From contig CAWHVG010000005.1 of NCBI GenBank assembly GCA_963832725.1, positions 2,852,001-2,916,000 on the forward strand: DNA of 64,000 bases, read 5' to 3'. The position numbers were made by a program, and so were the translations under genes. The stretch comes from JAEZBP01 sp963832725. GTDB taxonomy: Bacteria > Myxococcota_A > Polyangia > Polyangiales > Sandaracinaceae. The notes below the pieces were generated by a model, which was not told the origin of the DNA, made no database searches, and saw only the letters and a list, made by a program, of their open reading frames with translations. Of the stretch, positions 10,234 through 19,790 are shown piece by piece (position 1 is the stretch's first letter; each line of letters starts with the position of its first letter).

Positions 10234-10346
10234 GAGCTCCCCCTCCCGCCGGGAGGGCGTTGGGGCAAGGGCGGTGGCTGACGAGGCCCGCGAATTCCGC
10301 TGCTCGCCCCCACGCCGGCCCTCCCCCGGGTCGGGGGAGAGAGCTC
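10234..10346. repeat. Hairpin-rich element with imperfect terminal inverted repeats
   Basis: A 113-bp stretch inside the otherwise tight MoxR operon. It begins GAGCTCCCCCTCCC and its reverse complement begins GAGCTCTCTCCCCC, so the ends form imperfect inverted repeats. It holds two strong hairpins: CCTCCC-GCC-GGGAGG and CTCCCCC-GGGTC-GGGGGAG. This looks like a dispersed intergenic element or MITE-like relic, or a processing/attenuation hairpin. I cannot count genome copies. Confidence 0.5.
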
Positions 10347-10377
10347 ATGCGAGGGAGCTCGCGTACGATGGAGGCGA

Positions 10378-12165
10378 TCACTCGAGCCTCCCGCGGTGGA
10401 GCAGGGTCCACTCCAGCAGCATCAGCGCCAGGAGCGCGATGGCGACGAGGACGGCCAAGGGAGGCAGCGGATTGGCGGTGCGGAAGCGGCCGCCCGTGGC
10501 GCCGGCGCTCAGCTCGTCGGCGTGCTCGGTTCCGCTGAACGCCACCGCGTGCTCACCCACGTGATAGATGCCCTGGCGGCGGATCGAGGCGAGCTCGCCC
10601 GCGCCCACCGGCTCGCCGTCCGGTCCGAGCACGGTCTGCCCGCTGCCGGCCACGAGCGCTTCGCCCAGCCGGTGGGGGAGCGGGATGGCGTCCTGCGCGC
10701 CGGCCGCCCAGTGCATCGCGTCGTGGACGAAGAGGGGGAAGGCCTCGCGGTCCACCAGATCCGTGGCGCCGAGCTCGATCCCGAACGCGACCAGGCGCCG
10801 GCCCGGCAGCTCGCGGGCGATCGCGAGCGCGTCCTCGCCGCTGCGGATCAGCACCTGGTCGCCCGGCTCGGTGGCGAAGCGGAGCGCGCGTCCGACGCGG
10901 ACGCCCGAGAGCCGCACGCCGCGCAGAGCAGGGTGCGACGCCAGCGAGGCGCTCACGTGCGGGTGCTCGGCCGGCCCGGCGGCTGCCAGCTGACCGGAGG
11001 TCGGCGAGAAGAGGAGCGCGGCCGCCGGCGCGCGGCCTTCGGGCAGGGGAGTCCGGTCCAGCACCAGCACGTCGTAGGCGCTCAGCGCGTCGTCGTCCTG
11101 GCCGGCGAACGCGCCGGGATCCATGCGCTCGACCTGCGCGTTCGGATGCACGGCCAGCGCCGCTTCCAGGAAGGCGTTGCCGCTCGAGACCAAGAGGACG
11201 CGCAGCGGGCGGAGCGGCTCGACCATCGCGTAGGCGACGTCGTCGATCGCCAGCGCGTCCTCGCTACCCACGATCTCGATGTCGTCGAGGCGCGCGGTGA
11301 GCTCGGCCCGCTCGGACGAGAAGCCCTGCGCCGTCACGCGTGCGCCATCGCCGGGTCGCAACGTGACGCGGCGATCGAGGAGGGGGACCTCGCCGTCCAG
11401 GATGCGAAGGCGCGCGCTGGCCTCGCGCGACGAGAACGAGCGGATCATCACCTCGGCGGTCAGCTCGCCGGCCGCCAGCGGATCGCGACGGGCCGAGAAG
11501 TCGGCGATGGCCAGCGTGTCCGAGGGGACGCCGACGGGGATGAGCACGCGGGTGGCCGTGGTCTCCTGCTCCACGTCCCGATCGGCCACCAAGAGGATCT
11601 GCCCCGCCTCGCCGCCGGTCGAGACGATGCGGTCGGCGAGCCGCAGCGCCCCGGCCAGATCGGCGGGCCCGTCGTCGAGCGAGAAGCCCGCGAGGGCGCG
11701 CGAAAGGTCGGCCGGATCCTCGGTCAGCGCGAGCAAGGTCTCCGGTCGCATGCCGGCGCGGACCACGGCCACGCGACCGCCGATGGTCGTGCGGTCGACC
11801 CAGCTCCGCACCTCGCGGATGGCCCGATCGATGCGCGACTCTCCGTCGAAGGTCGCGCCCATGCTGCGGCCGGCGGCCAGCACGATCACCGTGGTGCCGC
11901 GCACGCCGCGGCCGAAGCGCGGATCGCCGAGCTCCCCGACCAAGAGGAGCGCGACCAGCAGGCTGATCAGGAACGCGAGCCACGGAATGCGCGACGCCCG
12001 CAGGAAGCGGGGTCGGCTGCTCTCCGCCGCGCGCATCCAGAAGATCACGCTCGAGACGAGCTGCGGCTTGGGCGTCCGCCGCAGCATGTAGAGCGCCAGC
12101 ACCGTGAGCGAGATGCCGCCGGCGATGGCGGCGAGCGCGCCCCAGCTCAGCCCCGCGAAGGTCAC
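10378..12165 (-). CDS. BatA-like membrane protein with degenerate VWA
   Basis: A 595-residue membrane protein. Its first ~75 residues match the BatA N-terminal membrane domain (helix, LYMLRRTPKPQ loop, helix at ALIS-LLVALLLVGEL), followed by a VWA-like fold whose MIDAS is degenerate: VIVLAAGRSMGA lacks the canonical DxSxS Asp. A last helix (PLAVLVAIALLALMLLEW) closes the protein. It starts at GTG 12165, overlapping the stop of the DUF58 gene as GTGA, so translation is coupled. A much longer open frame runs upstream but only overlaps DUF58 and MoxR. The lost MIDAS suggests a structural partner of the intact VWA protein downstream. Confidence 0.8.
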   Translation of the reverse strand: MTFAGLSWGALAAIAGGISLTVLALYMLRRTPKPQLVSSVIFWMRAAESSRPRFLRASRIPWLAFLISLLVALLLVGELGDPRFGRGVRGTTVIVLAAGRSMGATFDGESRIDRAIREVRSWVDRTTIGGRVAVVRAGMRPETLLALTEDPADLSRALAGFSLDDGPADLAGALRLADRIVSTGGEAGQILLVADRDVEQETTATRVLIPVGVPSDTLAIADFSARRDPLAAGELTAEVMIRSFSSREASARLRILDGEVPLLDRRVTLRPGDGARVTAQGFSSERAELTARLDDIEIVGSEDALAIDDVAYAMVEPLRPLRVLLVSSGNAFLEAALAVHPNAQVERMDPGAFAGQDDDALSAYDVLVLDRTPLPEGRAPAAALLFSPTSGQLAAAGPAEHPHVSASLASHPALRGVRLSGVRVGRALRFATEPGDQVLIRSGEDALAIARELPGRRLVAFGIELGATDLVDREAFPLFVHDAMHWAAGAQDAIPLPHRLGEALVAGSGQTVLGPDGEPVGAGELASIRRQGIYHVGEHAVAFSGTEHADELSAGATGGRFRTANPLPPLAVLVAIALLALMLLEWTLLHRGRLE

Positions 12166-13034
12166 GCGCGCTCCGGGCCGGCGAAGACGAACTTCATCAT
12201 GGCCTCGGGCGCCATCTCGACGTCGACCTCGATGTAGCGGCCGCCGGCGCGCCGGCAGGCATCGCGGCAGGCGTCGAGGTGGCCGCGGACCTCGCGCCGG
12301 TAGCGTTCGAGCATGCCCTTGTCGACGCGCAGCCTGATCCGCTCGTCGGTCTCGGCATCGCGCAGCTCCAGCTCGCCGGTGAAGCCGGGATCTTCGTCCT
12401 CGCGACAGCCGACGCGCACCAGGCGGATCTCGTGGCCCATCGCGCCCAGCCTTCGGAGGCCTTCCTCCCAGCCCTCGGGCGCCATCAGGTCGCTGACGAT
12501 CACGACCAGCCCTCGCGGGATGCCGCGGCCGGTCAGCTTCTGCACCGTCTGGGCGAACGCGGTCGGGCCGGCGGCGTCGATCTGCTCCAGGAAGCGCTCC
12601 AGCTCCGGCACGTCGTGGGGGCCGCGCAGCGCCAGCGGCATGTCCTCGATGTCGTCGGCGAAGGGGTAGACGCGCGCGCGGTCGAACTGCCGGACGCCGA
12701 CGTACGCGAACGCCGCCGCCAGCTTTCGCGCGACCTCGATCTTCGGCGGCGCGCCGCGGCTCATCGATCCGGTCACGTCGAGCAGGACGTGCACCAGCGC
12801 GTCGCGCTCCTCTTCGAACTGCCGCAGCACGAGCTGCCCGTGGCGGGCGAAGGCCTTCCAGTCGACGTGCCGCACGTCGTCGCCCGCGACGTAGGGGCGG
12901 TGATCCGCGAACTCCACGCCGGTCGCCTTGGCGGGCGATCGATGTCCACCCTGACGGGCGGCGGTGGCGCTCGGACGGACGCGGAGGCGCATCCGATCGA
13001 GCACGCGGCGGGCGGCGCGATCGAGGATGGCCAT
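12162..13034 (-). CDS. DUF58 domain protein
   Basis: A 290-residue soluble DUF58 protein, the usual companion of MoxR ATPases. The family hallmark DHRPYVAGDDVRHVDW is at about residue 43, followed by a VWA-like segment beginning VLLDVTGSMSRG (DxTxS-type MIDAS) and VVIVSDLMAPEG. It most likely couples MoxR ATP hydrolysis to the membrane VWA proteins encoded downstream. It starts 3 bp after the MoxR stop, and its own stop overlaps the BatA-like start. Confidence 0.88.
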   Translation of the reverse strand: MAILDRAARRVLDRMRLRVRPSATAARQGGHRSPAKATGVEFADHRPYVAGDDVRHVDWKAFARHGQLVLRQFEEERDALVHVLLDVTGSMSRGAPPKIEVARKLAAAFAYVGVRQFDRARVYPFADDIEDMPLALRGPHDVPELERFLEQIDAAGPTAFAQTVQKLTGRGIPRGLVVIVSDLMAPEGWEEGLRRLGAMGHEIRLVRVGCREDEDPGFTGELELRDAETDERIRLRVDKGMLERYRREVRGHLDACRDACRRAGGRYIEVDVEMAPEAMMKFVFAGPERA

Positions 13035-13037
13035 CGC

Positions 13038-14066
13038 TTACTTGCGCTTCGGGTTCTTCGGCGCCTGGAGCTCCATCACGAGCTGGCGGATCAGCGTGTC
13101 CGTCGTGGCGTCGTCGGCGATGGCGTCGAAGTTCAGGATGATGCGGTGGCGCAGGCAGGGGAACGCCGCGCGCTTCACGTCGTCCGTCGAGACGTTGAGG
13201 CGGCCGTCGAGCACGGCGAAGAACTTGGCGACGGCCAGCAGCGATTGGGCGGCGCGGGGGCTGGCGCCGGCGCGCACGTAGCGGCGGACGCAGGCCGGCG
13301 CGTTCTCGTATTCGGGGTGCGTCGCGAAGACCAGGCGCACGGCGTAGCGGCTGACCGTCTCGGCGACCGGCATCTGGCGGAGCGTGCGGCCGGCGGCGAT
13401 GAGCGCGTCGCCGTCGGCGACCCTCTGCACCTTCGCGTCCATCCCGCCCGCGGTGCGATCGACAATCGCCAGCACGTCGTCCTCGGTGGGGAAGCGGATG
13501 AGCAGCTTCATCAGGAAGCGGTCGAGCTGCGCTTCCGGCAAGGGATAGGTGCCCTCGTTGTCGATCGGGTTCTGGGTGGCGACGACGAAGAAGGGCTCGG
13601 GCAGGTGGTAGGTCTCCGTGCCGAGGCTGATCTGATGCTCCTGCATCGCCTCGAGGAGCGCGGACTGGGTCTTGGGCGAGGCGCGGTTGATCTCGTCGGC
13701 GAGGACGACGTTCGCGAAGAGCGGGCCTTGCTGCAGCGTCATGGTGGGCCGGCCGTCCGGGCCGACCGAGACGATGTGGGTGCCGAGCACGTCGGCCGGC
13801 ATCAGGTCGGGCGTGAACTGGACGCGGGCGAAGCCGAGCTCGACGACGTCGGCGAGCGTGCGGGCCAGGAGCGTCTTCCCGATGCCGGGCACGCCCTCCA
13901 TCAGCACGTGCCCGCCGAGCATCAGCCCGGCCGTGATGCACTCCACGGCCTCCTGCTGCCCGACGACGCGCTTGCCGATCTCGGCGGTGATGTGGCGGCA
14001 CAACGACCGCACGCTGTCGAAGGGATTGAGCACGTGGACCGGATTCGACTCGCCCATGGTGTTCAC
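13038..14066 (-). CDS. MoxR family AAA+ ATPase
   Basis: A 342-residue AAA+ chaperone-like ATPase. Walker A is EGVPGIGKTLLAR (about residue 60), Walker B is VVLADEINRA, sensor 1 is VATQNPIDNEGTYPLPEAQ, and sensor 2 lies in RRYVRAGASPRAAQ, all typical of MoxR. It provides the ATP-driven step for the DUF58/VWA proteins encoded after it. GTG at 14066 gives 342 residues, and ATG at 14057 is an equally plausible start. It lies 40 bp downstream of the DUF4175-like gene, so it belongs to the same operon. Confidence 0.92.
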   Translation of the reverse strand: MNTMGESNPVHVLNPFDSVRSLCRHITAEIGKRVVGQQEAVECITAGLMLGGHVLMEGVPGIGKTLLARTLADVVELGFARVQFTPDLMPADVLGTHIVSVGPDGRPTMTLQQGPLFANVVLADEINRASPKTQSALLEAMQEHQISLGTETYHLPEPFFVVATQNPIDNEGTYPLPEAQLDRFLMKLLIRFPTEDDVLAIVDRTAGGMDAKVQRVADGDALIAAGRTLRQMPVAETVSRYAVRLVFATHPEYENAPACVRRYVRAGASPRAAQSLLAVAKFFAVLDGRLNVSTDDVKRAAFPCLRHRIILNFDAIADDATTDTLIRQLVMELQAPKNPKRK

Positions 14067-14106
14067 CGTCTCTCGCCGCGGCGCCAGCGCCGCTCGTAAA
14101 TCATCG

Positions 14107-16663
14107 TCACTGGCCGCCCCGGACCCGCTCGAGGTAGCGCCTCACGTAGGCCCGCAGCGAGGCCGGGACCGTGCTGTCACCCGACACACGGGGCCCGTCT
14201 TCGCCGCCGCCGGCCAGATCGCCGCTGCCCGCGCCGCCCGCACCGCTCGCGATGCCGTCCATCTGGGTTCCGCCGTGGCCTACGCCGCGACCGCCGCCGG
14301 GCAAGAGGCCACCCGGATCCACGTCCGATCCGAGCTGGGCGTTCTGGCCCGGGTCGGTGCCGGGATCGACGCTCACGTTGGGATCGGCGCCGCCGGGTCC
14401 GCCCGCGCCGCCACCTTGGCCGGAGCCGCCGCTCCCGCTTCCCCAGGACTGGCTGCCGCGCTGCGAGGTGCCACCGGGAGCCTGGCCGCCCTGGCCCTGA
14501 CCGCCGCCGAACGACTGGCCGCCCTGCGCCTGCCCTCGACCGAGACCCTGCCCCCCGCCGAGCTGGGCGGAGCCCTGACCCTGGCCGAGACCCTGCGCGC
14601 GCCCACCGCCGACGCCGCCACCGGGTTGGCCTTGGCCCTGACCCTGACCCTGACCCTGGCCTTGACCCTGACCCTGGCCCTGACCCTGACCCTGACCCTG
14701 ACCCTGACCCTGACCCTGACCCTGGCCCTGGCCTTGACCCTGACCCTGACCCTGACCCTGACCCTGACCCTGACCCTGACCCTGACCCTGACCCTGCTGA
14801 CCCTGGCCCTGACCTTGTCCCTGACCCTGACCCTGACCTGGCCCTGACCCTGGCCTTGACCCTGACCCTGACCCTGGCCCTGCTGGCCCTGACCCTGGCC
14901 CTGCTGGCCCTGGCCCTGGCCTTGTCCCTGACCCTGGCCCTGACCCTGACCTTGGCCCTGCTGGCCGCTCTGGCCTTGACCTTGGCCCTGCTGGCCGCTC
15001 TGGCCTTGACCTTGGCCCTGCTGGCCCTGGCCTTGTCCCTGTTGCCCCTGCTGGCCCCTCTGTCTTTGGCCTTGCTGGCCGTTCTGGCCCTGCTGGCCCT
15101 GGCCCTGCTGGCCCTGGCCCTGCTGACCTGACTGGCCCTGGCCCTGACCTGACTGACCCTGCTGACCTGACTGGCCCTGACCGTTCTGGGCGAGCTGCCC
15201 GCTCTGGTTCTCTCCGGCGCGCTCCGCCGCGCGGCGCGCCACCTCGTCGTGCAGCTCGTCGAGCCGCCGCCTGGCGTCCCCGAAGCGCTGCGGCTCGGCG
15301 CCGGCTTCCCGCTGCAGCTCGCGGCGGGCCTGGTCGAGCGCGAGAATCCGTCCGCTCCGCGTTGCCTTGCTCGCGTGCCCCCGCGGCGCGGTCCATCGCC
15401 TGCGCCGTCCGCGGGGTGTGCTCCCGCATCCGCTCGGCGGCTCGGCTCAGCGCGTCCCCCACCTCCGGCGGCTGGATGCCCTGCGAGTCGTCGTTCCGGT
15501 GCAGCGCCGCCAGCGCCCGAATCGAGCCTGTCCACCGACTCCTGAAGCCGGTCGGCCGGGCTCTCCCCTTGCGAGCGCCGCTCCTCGGCCACCCGCGCCT
15601 GGCTCTCGCGCTCCTCGGCCGAGCTCGACTGCGCCCACTGCTGCTCCTGACGCGCGAGCTGGAGCGCTTCCATCTGCCGACGCTGGGCCTCCTGCTGGAG
15701 CTGCGCCGTCCGGTAGGGGTCGGCGTTCGGCTCGGAAGCCGCCTCGCGCCAGCGCTCCATCGCCTCGCGCGCCCGCTGCCACTCCTCGGCCAGCCGGCGC
15801 GACGCCGTGTCGGGCAGGTCCTCTTCCACCGAGCTCGGAACGTGAGCGGAATCGGTCTGCGCCACGTCGCCCGACTCGGGCTCCCCGTCCTCCGCCCCTT
15901 GCTCCTCGGGCGTGATCCCGGCGGCCCGCTCCAGGATCTCGGCCGCGTCCGCCAGCGCGGCGGCGCGGTCTTCGGTCACCTGCCGCCGCTGCTCGGCCAG
16001 ATCGTGCTCGAGCGAGTTGATCTCCGAGTCGAGACGGCGGTTCGGGTCGTTCTCCAAACGCGAGCGCAGCGCTTCGGCGGCGGCGGCAATCTCCTCGGGC
16101 GTTCGCGGCTCCTCCCGCTGCTCCTGCGTCTCGCGCCGGGCCAGAAAGTCGCGGAAGTCCGGCAGCACGAACATCAGCGGCACGGCCACGCCGAGCGCCG
16201 CCGCGGCGGCGAGCGCATAGCGGCCGGCGCGCACCGGCGGCCTCGGCACCTTCGGGATGCTGCCGGCGTCCTCCAGGAACACGCCCGCTTCCTCGATCTG
16301 CAAGCGGTGCAGCTTCGGCGGATCGGCCTCACGAGCGAACTGCCACGCGGTGGAGAAGCGGTCGTGCGCATCGAGCAGGTGGTCGAGCGTCAGCGCGCCG
16401 TCCAGCGAGTCGTGCCAGCGACGCCGGGCCTCCCAACCGGCGACGAGCACGCCCGCCAGCGCTGCGGCGATTCGCACCGCGTTCGGAGGCCAATCCCAGA
16501 CCGCCGCGCCGACCGCGAGCGGGGCGGCCGTCACCACCGCGCCACCGAGCCCCGAGAGGAGCGCGTCGAGCGCCACGTGCCGGTTCAACGCGCGCCGCGT
16601 GTCCTCGATCGCGCAATCCAACGCGGGCGGCAACCCGGCTCGCTCCTCCTCGTTCGTGCTCAT
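14107..16663 (-). CDS. DUF4175-like protein with long Gln-Gly repeat, frame broken
   Basis: First gene of the MoxR operon, about 851 residues once frames are joined. Residues 1-160 carry two to three membrane helices. A long helical, Glu/Arg-rich coiled-coil region follows (SLEHDLAEQRRQVTEDRAAAL and similar). Then comes a ~190-residue Gln-Gly repeat encoded by a hexamer microsatellite, and a Gly-rich tail ending RAYVRRYLERVRGGQ. This plan matches DUF4175/TIGR02302-type proteins, whose function is unknown. Three frame changes occur: GAATC for GATC at 15519 (restoring VDRLDRALAALHR), GAATC for GATC at 15344 (restoring ERTDLALDQARREL), and one inside the repeat near 14840. The first two are exact single-A excesses. 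Confidence 0.7.
14633..15184. repeat. Hexanucleotide microsatellite (CAGGGT)n coding for Gln-Gly
   Basis: About 550 bp in which CAGGGT (ACCCTG on the + strand) and near variants (CAGGGC, CAGCAG) repeat almost without interruption. In frame it encodes Gln-Gly pairs in the DUF4175-like protein. The purest run is 14638-14850. Slipped-strand length change here would alter repeat length in steps of two residues, and off-size changes would shift the frame, as the present reading near 14840 does. Confidence 0.95.
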
Positions 16664-16939
16664 CGCGGGTGAATCCTCCCACCCGACGTAGCGACGAGCC
16701 GAAGAAACGTGACCAAAGCGCGCGGGAAGGAAGAGCTCCGTTCCATGGGGTGCGAGCTATGGACGAACGAGGAGGGCAAATGTTTCCCGCGGTGTTCGAG
16801 CGTACGGTGAGCCGGGCGTTGGGCTCCCCTGGTCGGACCGAGCGCGCGCGCCATCCTTGGCGGAGCCATCCCTTTCGGGTGGCTTCGTCCGAGCCCGTGC
16901 TCTAGATGCGAGCGCGTGACCGAGAGCCGAGAGTCGCCG

Positions 16940-17608
16940 ATGCCCGTCGTGGTCCTGGCCAGCGGACGGGGCTCGAACCTGCTGGCGCTCCTCGAGGCGA
17001 TCGAGCGCGGCCGATGTGCGGCACGCGTGGTGGCGGTCATCTCCGATCGCGCGAACGCTCCCGCCCTCGAGCACGGCAGGGCGCGCGGCATCGAGACCGA
17101 GTTGGTGAGGCCGAAAGACCACGCCGACCGCGCGGCTTGGGATCGGGCGCTCGCCGAGGCCATCGCGGCCCACTCGCCGTCGCTGGTCATCTTGGCCGGG
17201 TTCATGCGCATCGTGGGCGAGGCGGTGTTGGCGCGCTTCGGCGGCCGGATCATCAACGTGCACCCCGCTCTTTTGCCCTCGTTCCCGGGGCTCGACGGAG
17301 CGGGGCAGGCGCTCGCGGCCGGCGTGCGGATCACCGGCTGCACCGTGCACCTGGTCGACGCCGGCGTGGACACCGGGCCCATCCTCGCCCAGGCCGCCGT
17401 CCCCATCCTGCCCGGTGACGACGCCGAGCGCCTTCACGCCCGGATCCAGCCGGCCGAGCACGCGCTGCTGCCGGCCGTCGTGCACTGGGTCGCCACCGGC
17501 GCGCTCGAGCTCGAGCCGGCGCCCCGCTTCACCCGTGCGATGCCGGATCAGCCGCCGCTCTTCAGCCCGCCTCCAGGCTGGTCGGGGCCCGACGTTCCGG
17601 GCCGCTGA
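16940..17608 (+). CDS. purN: Phosphoribosylglycinamide formyltransferase
   Basis: GAR transformylase, the folate-dependent third step of de novo purine synthesis (GAR + 10-formyl-THF to FGAR), cytosolic. Visible family features are the phosphate-binding VVLASGRGSN at the N-terminus, ILAGFMRIVG, the catalytic block INVHPALLPSFPG (Asn and His) and VHLVDAGVDTGPI with the catalytic Asp. The ATG at 16940 gives the usual family start directly before VVVLASG. A GTG at 16916 would add eight residues and cannot be excluded. It is divergent from the MoxR operon, with the shared upstream region 16664-16939 holding a TCTAGA-like AT island near 16901. Confidence 0.95.
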   Translation: MPVVVLASGRGSNLLALLEAIERGRCAARVVAVISDRANAPALEHGRARGIETELVRPKDHADRAAWDRALAEAIAAHSPSLVILAGFMRIVGEAVLARFGGRIINVHPALLPSFPGLDGAGQALAAGVRITGCTVHLVDAGVDTGPILAQAAVPILPGDDAERLHARIQPAEHALLPAVVHWVATGALELEPAPRFTRAMPDQPPLFSPPPGWSGPDVPGR

Positions 17609-17678
17609 GGCAATCCGCCACATTTTTCGCGCCCCAGGCTTCTGTTCGTGCGCGACAGAGTGCAATCTCGGGGTCGGG

Positions 17679-19727
17679 ATGACGCCGGGCCACCAATCGC
17701 GCCACCAATCGCTGATCGGCCAGCGCGTGGATCGCTACGAGGTGCTGGCGGCGCTCGGGCAGGGTGGGTTCGGCGCGGTCTACCGGGCGCGGCACACGCT
17801 CCTCGGGACCGAGATCGCGCTCAAGGTGCTCCGGCCCGAGCTCGGCAACGACGCTTCGATCGTCACCCGCTTCCTCCACGAGGCGCGGGCCGCCGCGTCG
17901 ATCGGCAACCCGCACATCGCGCGAGTGCTCGACGCCGGCCGCACGGACGAGGGGCTCGTCTTCTTGGCCATGGAGCTCTTGGCCGGTCGGGATCTCGAGC
18001 GCGAGCTGGAGGAGCGGCGGCGCATCCCGACCGAAGAGGCGGTCCCGATCATGCGGCAGGTGCTCGAGGCGGTGGCGGCCGCGCACGCCGCGGGCATCGT
18101 CCACCGCGACCTGAAGCCGGCCAACATCTTCCTCGTACCCGGCCCCGACCGGACGCCGCTGGTGAAGCTCCTCGACTTCGGGATCGCCAAGAGCGCTGGC
18201 GGCGCGCGCATGACGCGGACGGGGGTCCTCGTGGGGACGCCGCAGTACATGGCGCCGGAGCAGCTCGAGGGTCGCGAAGCGGACGCGCGCGTCGATGTCT
18301 ACGCAGCCGGCGTGGTGTTCTACGAGATGCTGACCGGGAGGCTGCCAATCGAAGGAGCCGGCGTCGACGTGCTGGTCCGGCGCGCATCGGGAGAGGTCCC
18401 GCCGATGGTGCGTGCGTTGGCTCCCGAGGTGCCGGAGTCGATCGCGTTCGTGGTGCAGCGCGCCCTCGCGTTTCGTCCGGACGCCCGCTGGCCTTCGGCC
18501 TCGGCGATGGGCGAAGCGCTCGCGGCGGCGGCCGTCCCGCGCGGTGAAGCGCCGACGCTCTCCCCTGGGGCCTCCGCCGGCATGGGCAACGCGGCGACGA
18601 TGCCCGCCACGCCGGTCGCATCGTACGCCCACCCCCCCTCGAGCGCGTCCGTGAGCCCGCACCTTTCGAGCGGGAGCGGTTGGCCGGGCGCCGAGAGCAT
18701 GCCGTCCCACCGAGCTGGCGTGGGCGCGTCGACCCCGGCGTCCGGGGGCGGCTGGCAGCCGGGCTCCGAGAGCGCGCCACCGCCGTCACACCGAGCTGGC
18801 GTGGGCGCGTCGACCCCGGCGTCCGGGGGCGGCTGGCAGCCGGGCTCCGAGAGCGCGCCGCCGCCGTCACACCGAGCCGGCGTGGGCGCGTCGACCCCGG
18901 CGTCCGGCTGGCAGCCCTCGCGCCACGCCGCGACCGTGGGCCTGCCGAGCGAGACCGGCCCTCTGGCCCAGGCTTGGCCCTCCGGCGTCTCGCCCCAGCC
19001 GGTAGCCGGGCCCGGCTGGCAAACTCCCGCCCATCCGAGCGCGCCGCCTGCGGGCGGATGGCCCGCCACGCCGCAGGACCGACGAGGCCCGGTGAGCTCC
19101 GGACGGTCGCCCTTTCCCCTCTGGATCGTGGCCGCCGTCGGCGCGTTCGCGCTGCTGGCCGTCGGAGTGGGGATCGCGGTCGCGCTCGGGATTCGCCACC
19201 GCACCGAGCGCCCCTCCGCTCCCTCGAACCCGGCCGTCCCGACGAGCCGTCCCGTGCCCCCGGTCATCGACCCGCCGACCGAGACCGTGGCGGCGCCCGA
19301 GCCGAGCCCGGACGCGAGCGGTGACCCGGCGGCGGTGGACCCGGCCGCGGTGGACCCGGCCGCCACGCCTCCGGCCGCGGATCCCAATCCTGCTCCGCCC
19401 CGACGAGGCATCGATCCGGCCGACATTCGCTTCCGCTTGGTCCAGGTGGTGGGGACCGCGCCGCGGCCCGAGCTGGACCGCCTCTTGGAGCGGTCCCGGC
19501 GTTCGGTCGCCGACTGCGCGGAGGGCCGTCCTCTCCACCTCGCCGTGATGTTCATCGCGACCTGGGGCGGGAACATCAGCATCGCGCGCCCGAGCGACAG
19601 GCGACCCTCCGACGATAGGCGCGCGGCGGCGTGCGTGGCGACGGCGGTCCAAGGTGCCGGACCAATCGCGACGTCGGGCGGGCAGAGCGCGGTCGTCGAG
19701 CTCGACGTGGAGCTCCCCGCCCGTTGA
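17679..19727 (+). CDS. Transmembrane Ser/Thr kinase with repeat linker
   Basis: A 682-residue receptor-type kinase. The kinase domain (about 14-285) has LGQGGFGAVYRA, ALKVLRPEL, HRDLKPANIF, LLDFGIAKS and GTPQYMAPEQ. A Ser/Pro/Gly-rich cytosolic linker (285-470) includes a 27-residue tandem repeat. One membrane helix follows (PLWIVAAVGAFALLAVGVG, about 480-505), then a Pro/Ala spacer and an outer domain of ~100 residues (RFRLVQVVGTAPRPELDRL... HLAVMFIATWGG) resembling AgmX/TonB-C modules. It starts at ATG 17679, 70 bp after purN. The longer open frame upstream overlaps purN and is not coding. The ligand is unknown. Confidence 0.92.
   Translation: MTPGHQSRHQSLIGQRVDRYEVLAALGQGGFGAVYRARHTLLGTEIALKVLRPELGNDASIVTRFLHEARAAASIGNPHIARVLDAGRTDEGLVFLAMELLAGRDLERELEERRRIPTEEAVPIMRQVLEAVAAAHAAGIVHRDLKPANIFLVPGPDRTPLVKLLDFGIAKSAGGARMTRTGVLVGTPQYMAPEQLEGREADARVDVYAAGVVFYEMLTGRLPIEGAGVDVLVRRASGEVPPMVRALAPEVPESIAFVVQRALAFRPDARWPSASAMGEALAAAAVPRGEAPTLSPGASAGMGNAATMPATPVASYAHPPSSASVSPHLSSGSGWPGAESMPSHRAGVGASTPASGGGWQPGSESAPPPSHRAGVGASTPASGGGWQPGSESAPPPSHRAGVGASTPASGWQPSRHAATVGLPSETGPLAQAWPSGVSPQPVAGPGWQTPAHPSAPPAGGWPATPQDRRGPVSSGRSPFPLWIVAAVGAFALLAVGVGIAVALGIRHRTERPSAPSNPAVPTSRPVPPVIDPPTETVAAPEPSPDASGDPAAVDPAAVDPAATPPAADPNPAPPRRGIDPADIRFRLVQVVGTAPRPELDRLLERSRRSVADCAEGRPLHLAVMFIATWGGNISIARPSDRRPSDDRRAAACVATAVQGAGPIATSGGQSAVVELDVELPAR
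18702..18920 (+). repeat. 81-bp in-frame tandem repeat in kinase linker
   Basis: Copies begin at 18702, 18783 and 18864 (the third is partial). They encode PSHRAGVGASTPASGGGWQP plus GSESAPP. The copies are nearly identical at DNA level, indicating recent expansion. The repeat sits in the disordered cytosolic linker between kinase and membrane helix and contains Ser/Thr residues that could be autophosphorylated. Confidence 0.93.
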
Positions 19728-19776
19728 GGGGTGCACACATCGCCGAGGGGTCTCGTTCGCGGGCCGCGAACTGCGA

Positions 19777-19782
19777 TAGAGT
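19777..19782 (+). promoter_or_regulatory. TAGAGT -10-like hexamer, 8 nt before GTG 19791
   Basis: TAGAGT is separated by 8 nt from the GTG start of the Pro/Gly-rich membrane protein, with no Shine-Dalgarno between. This geometry puts a transcription start at or next to the start codon, suggesting a leaderless message. Confidence 0.5.
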
Positions 19783-19790
19783 CTCGGTCC

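Noticed and set aside
10378..14001. A 1207-codon minus-strand frame covering BatA-like, DUF58 and MoxR
   Set aside because: Only the part from GTG 12165 onward matches a protein family. The rest is a GC-driven shadow of two well conserved genes in other frames.
14856..15131. Leu-rich + strand frame opposite the Gln-Gly repeat (TLTLAL type)
   Set aside because: It is the complement of the CAGGGT microsatellite and has no start context or neighbours on that strand.
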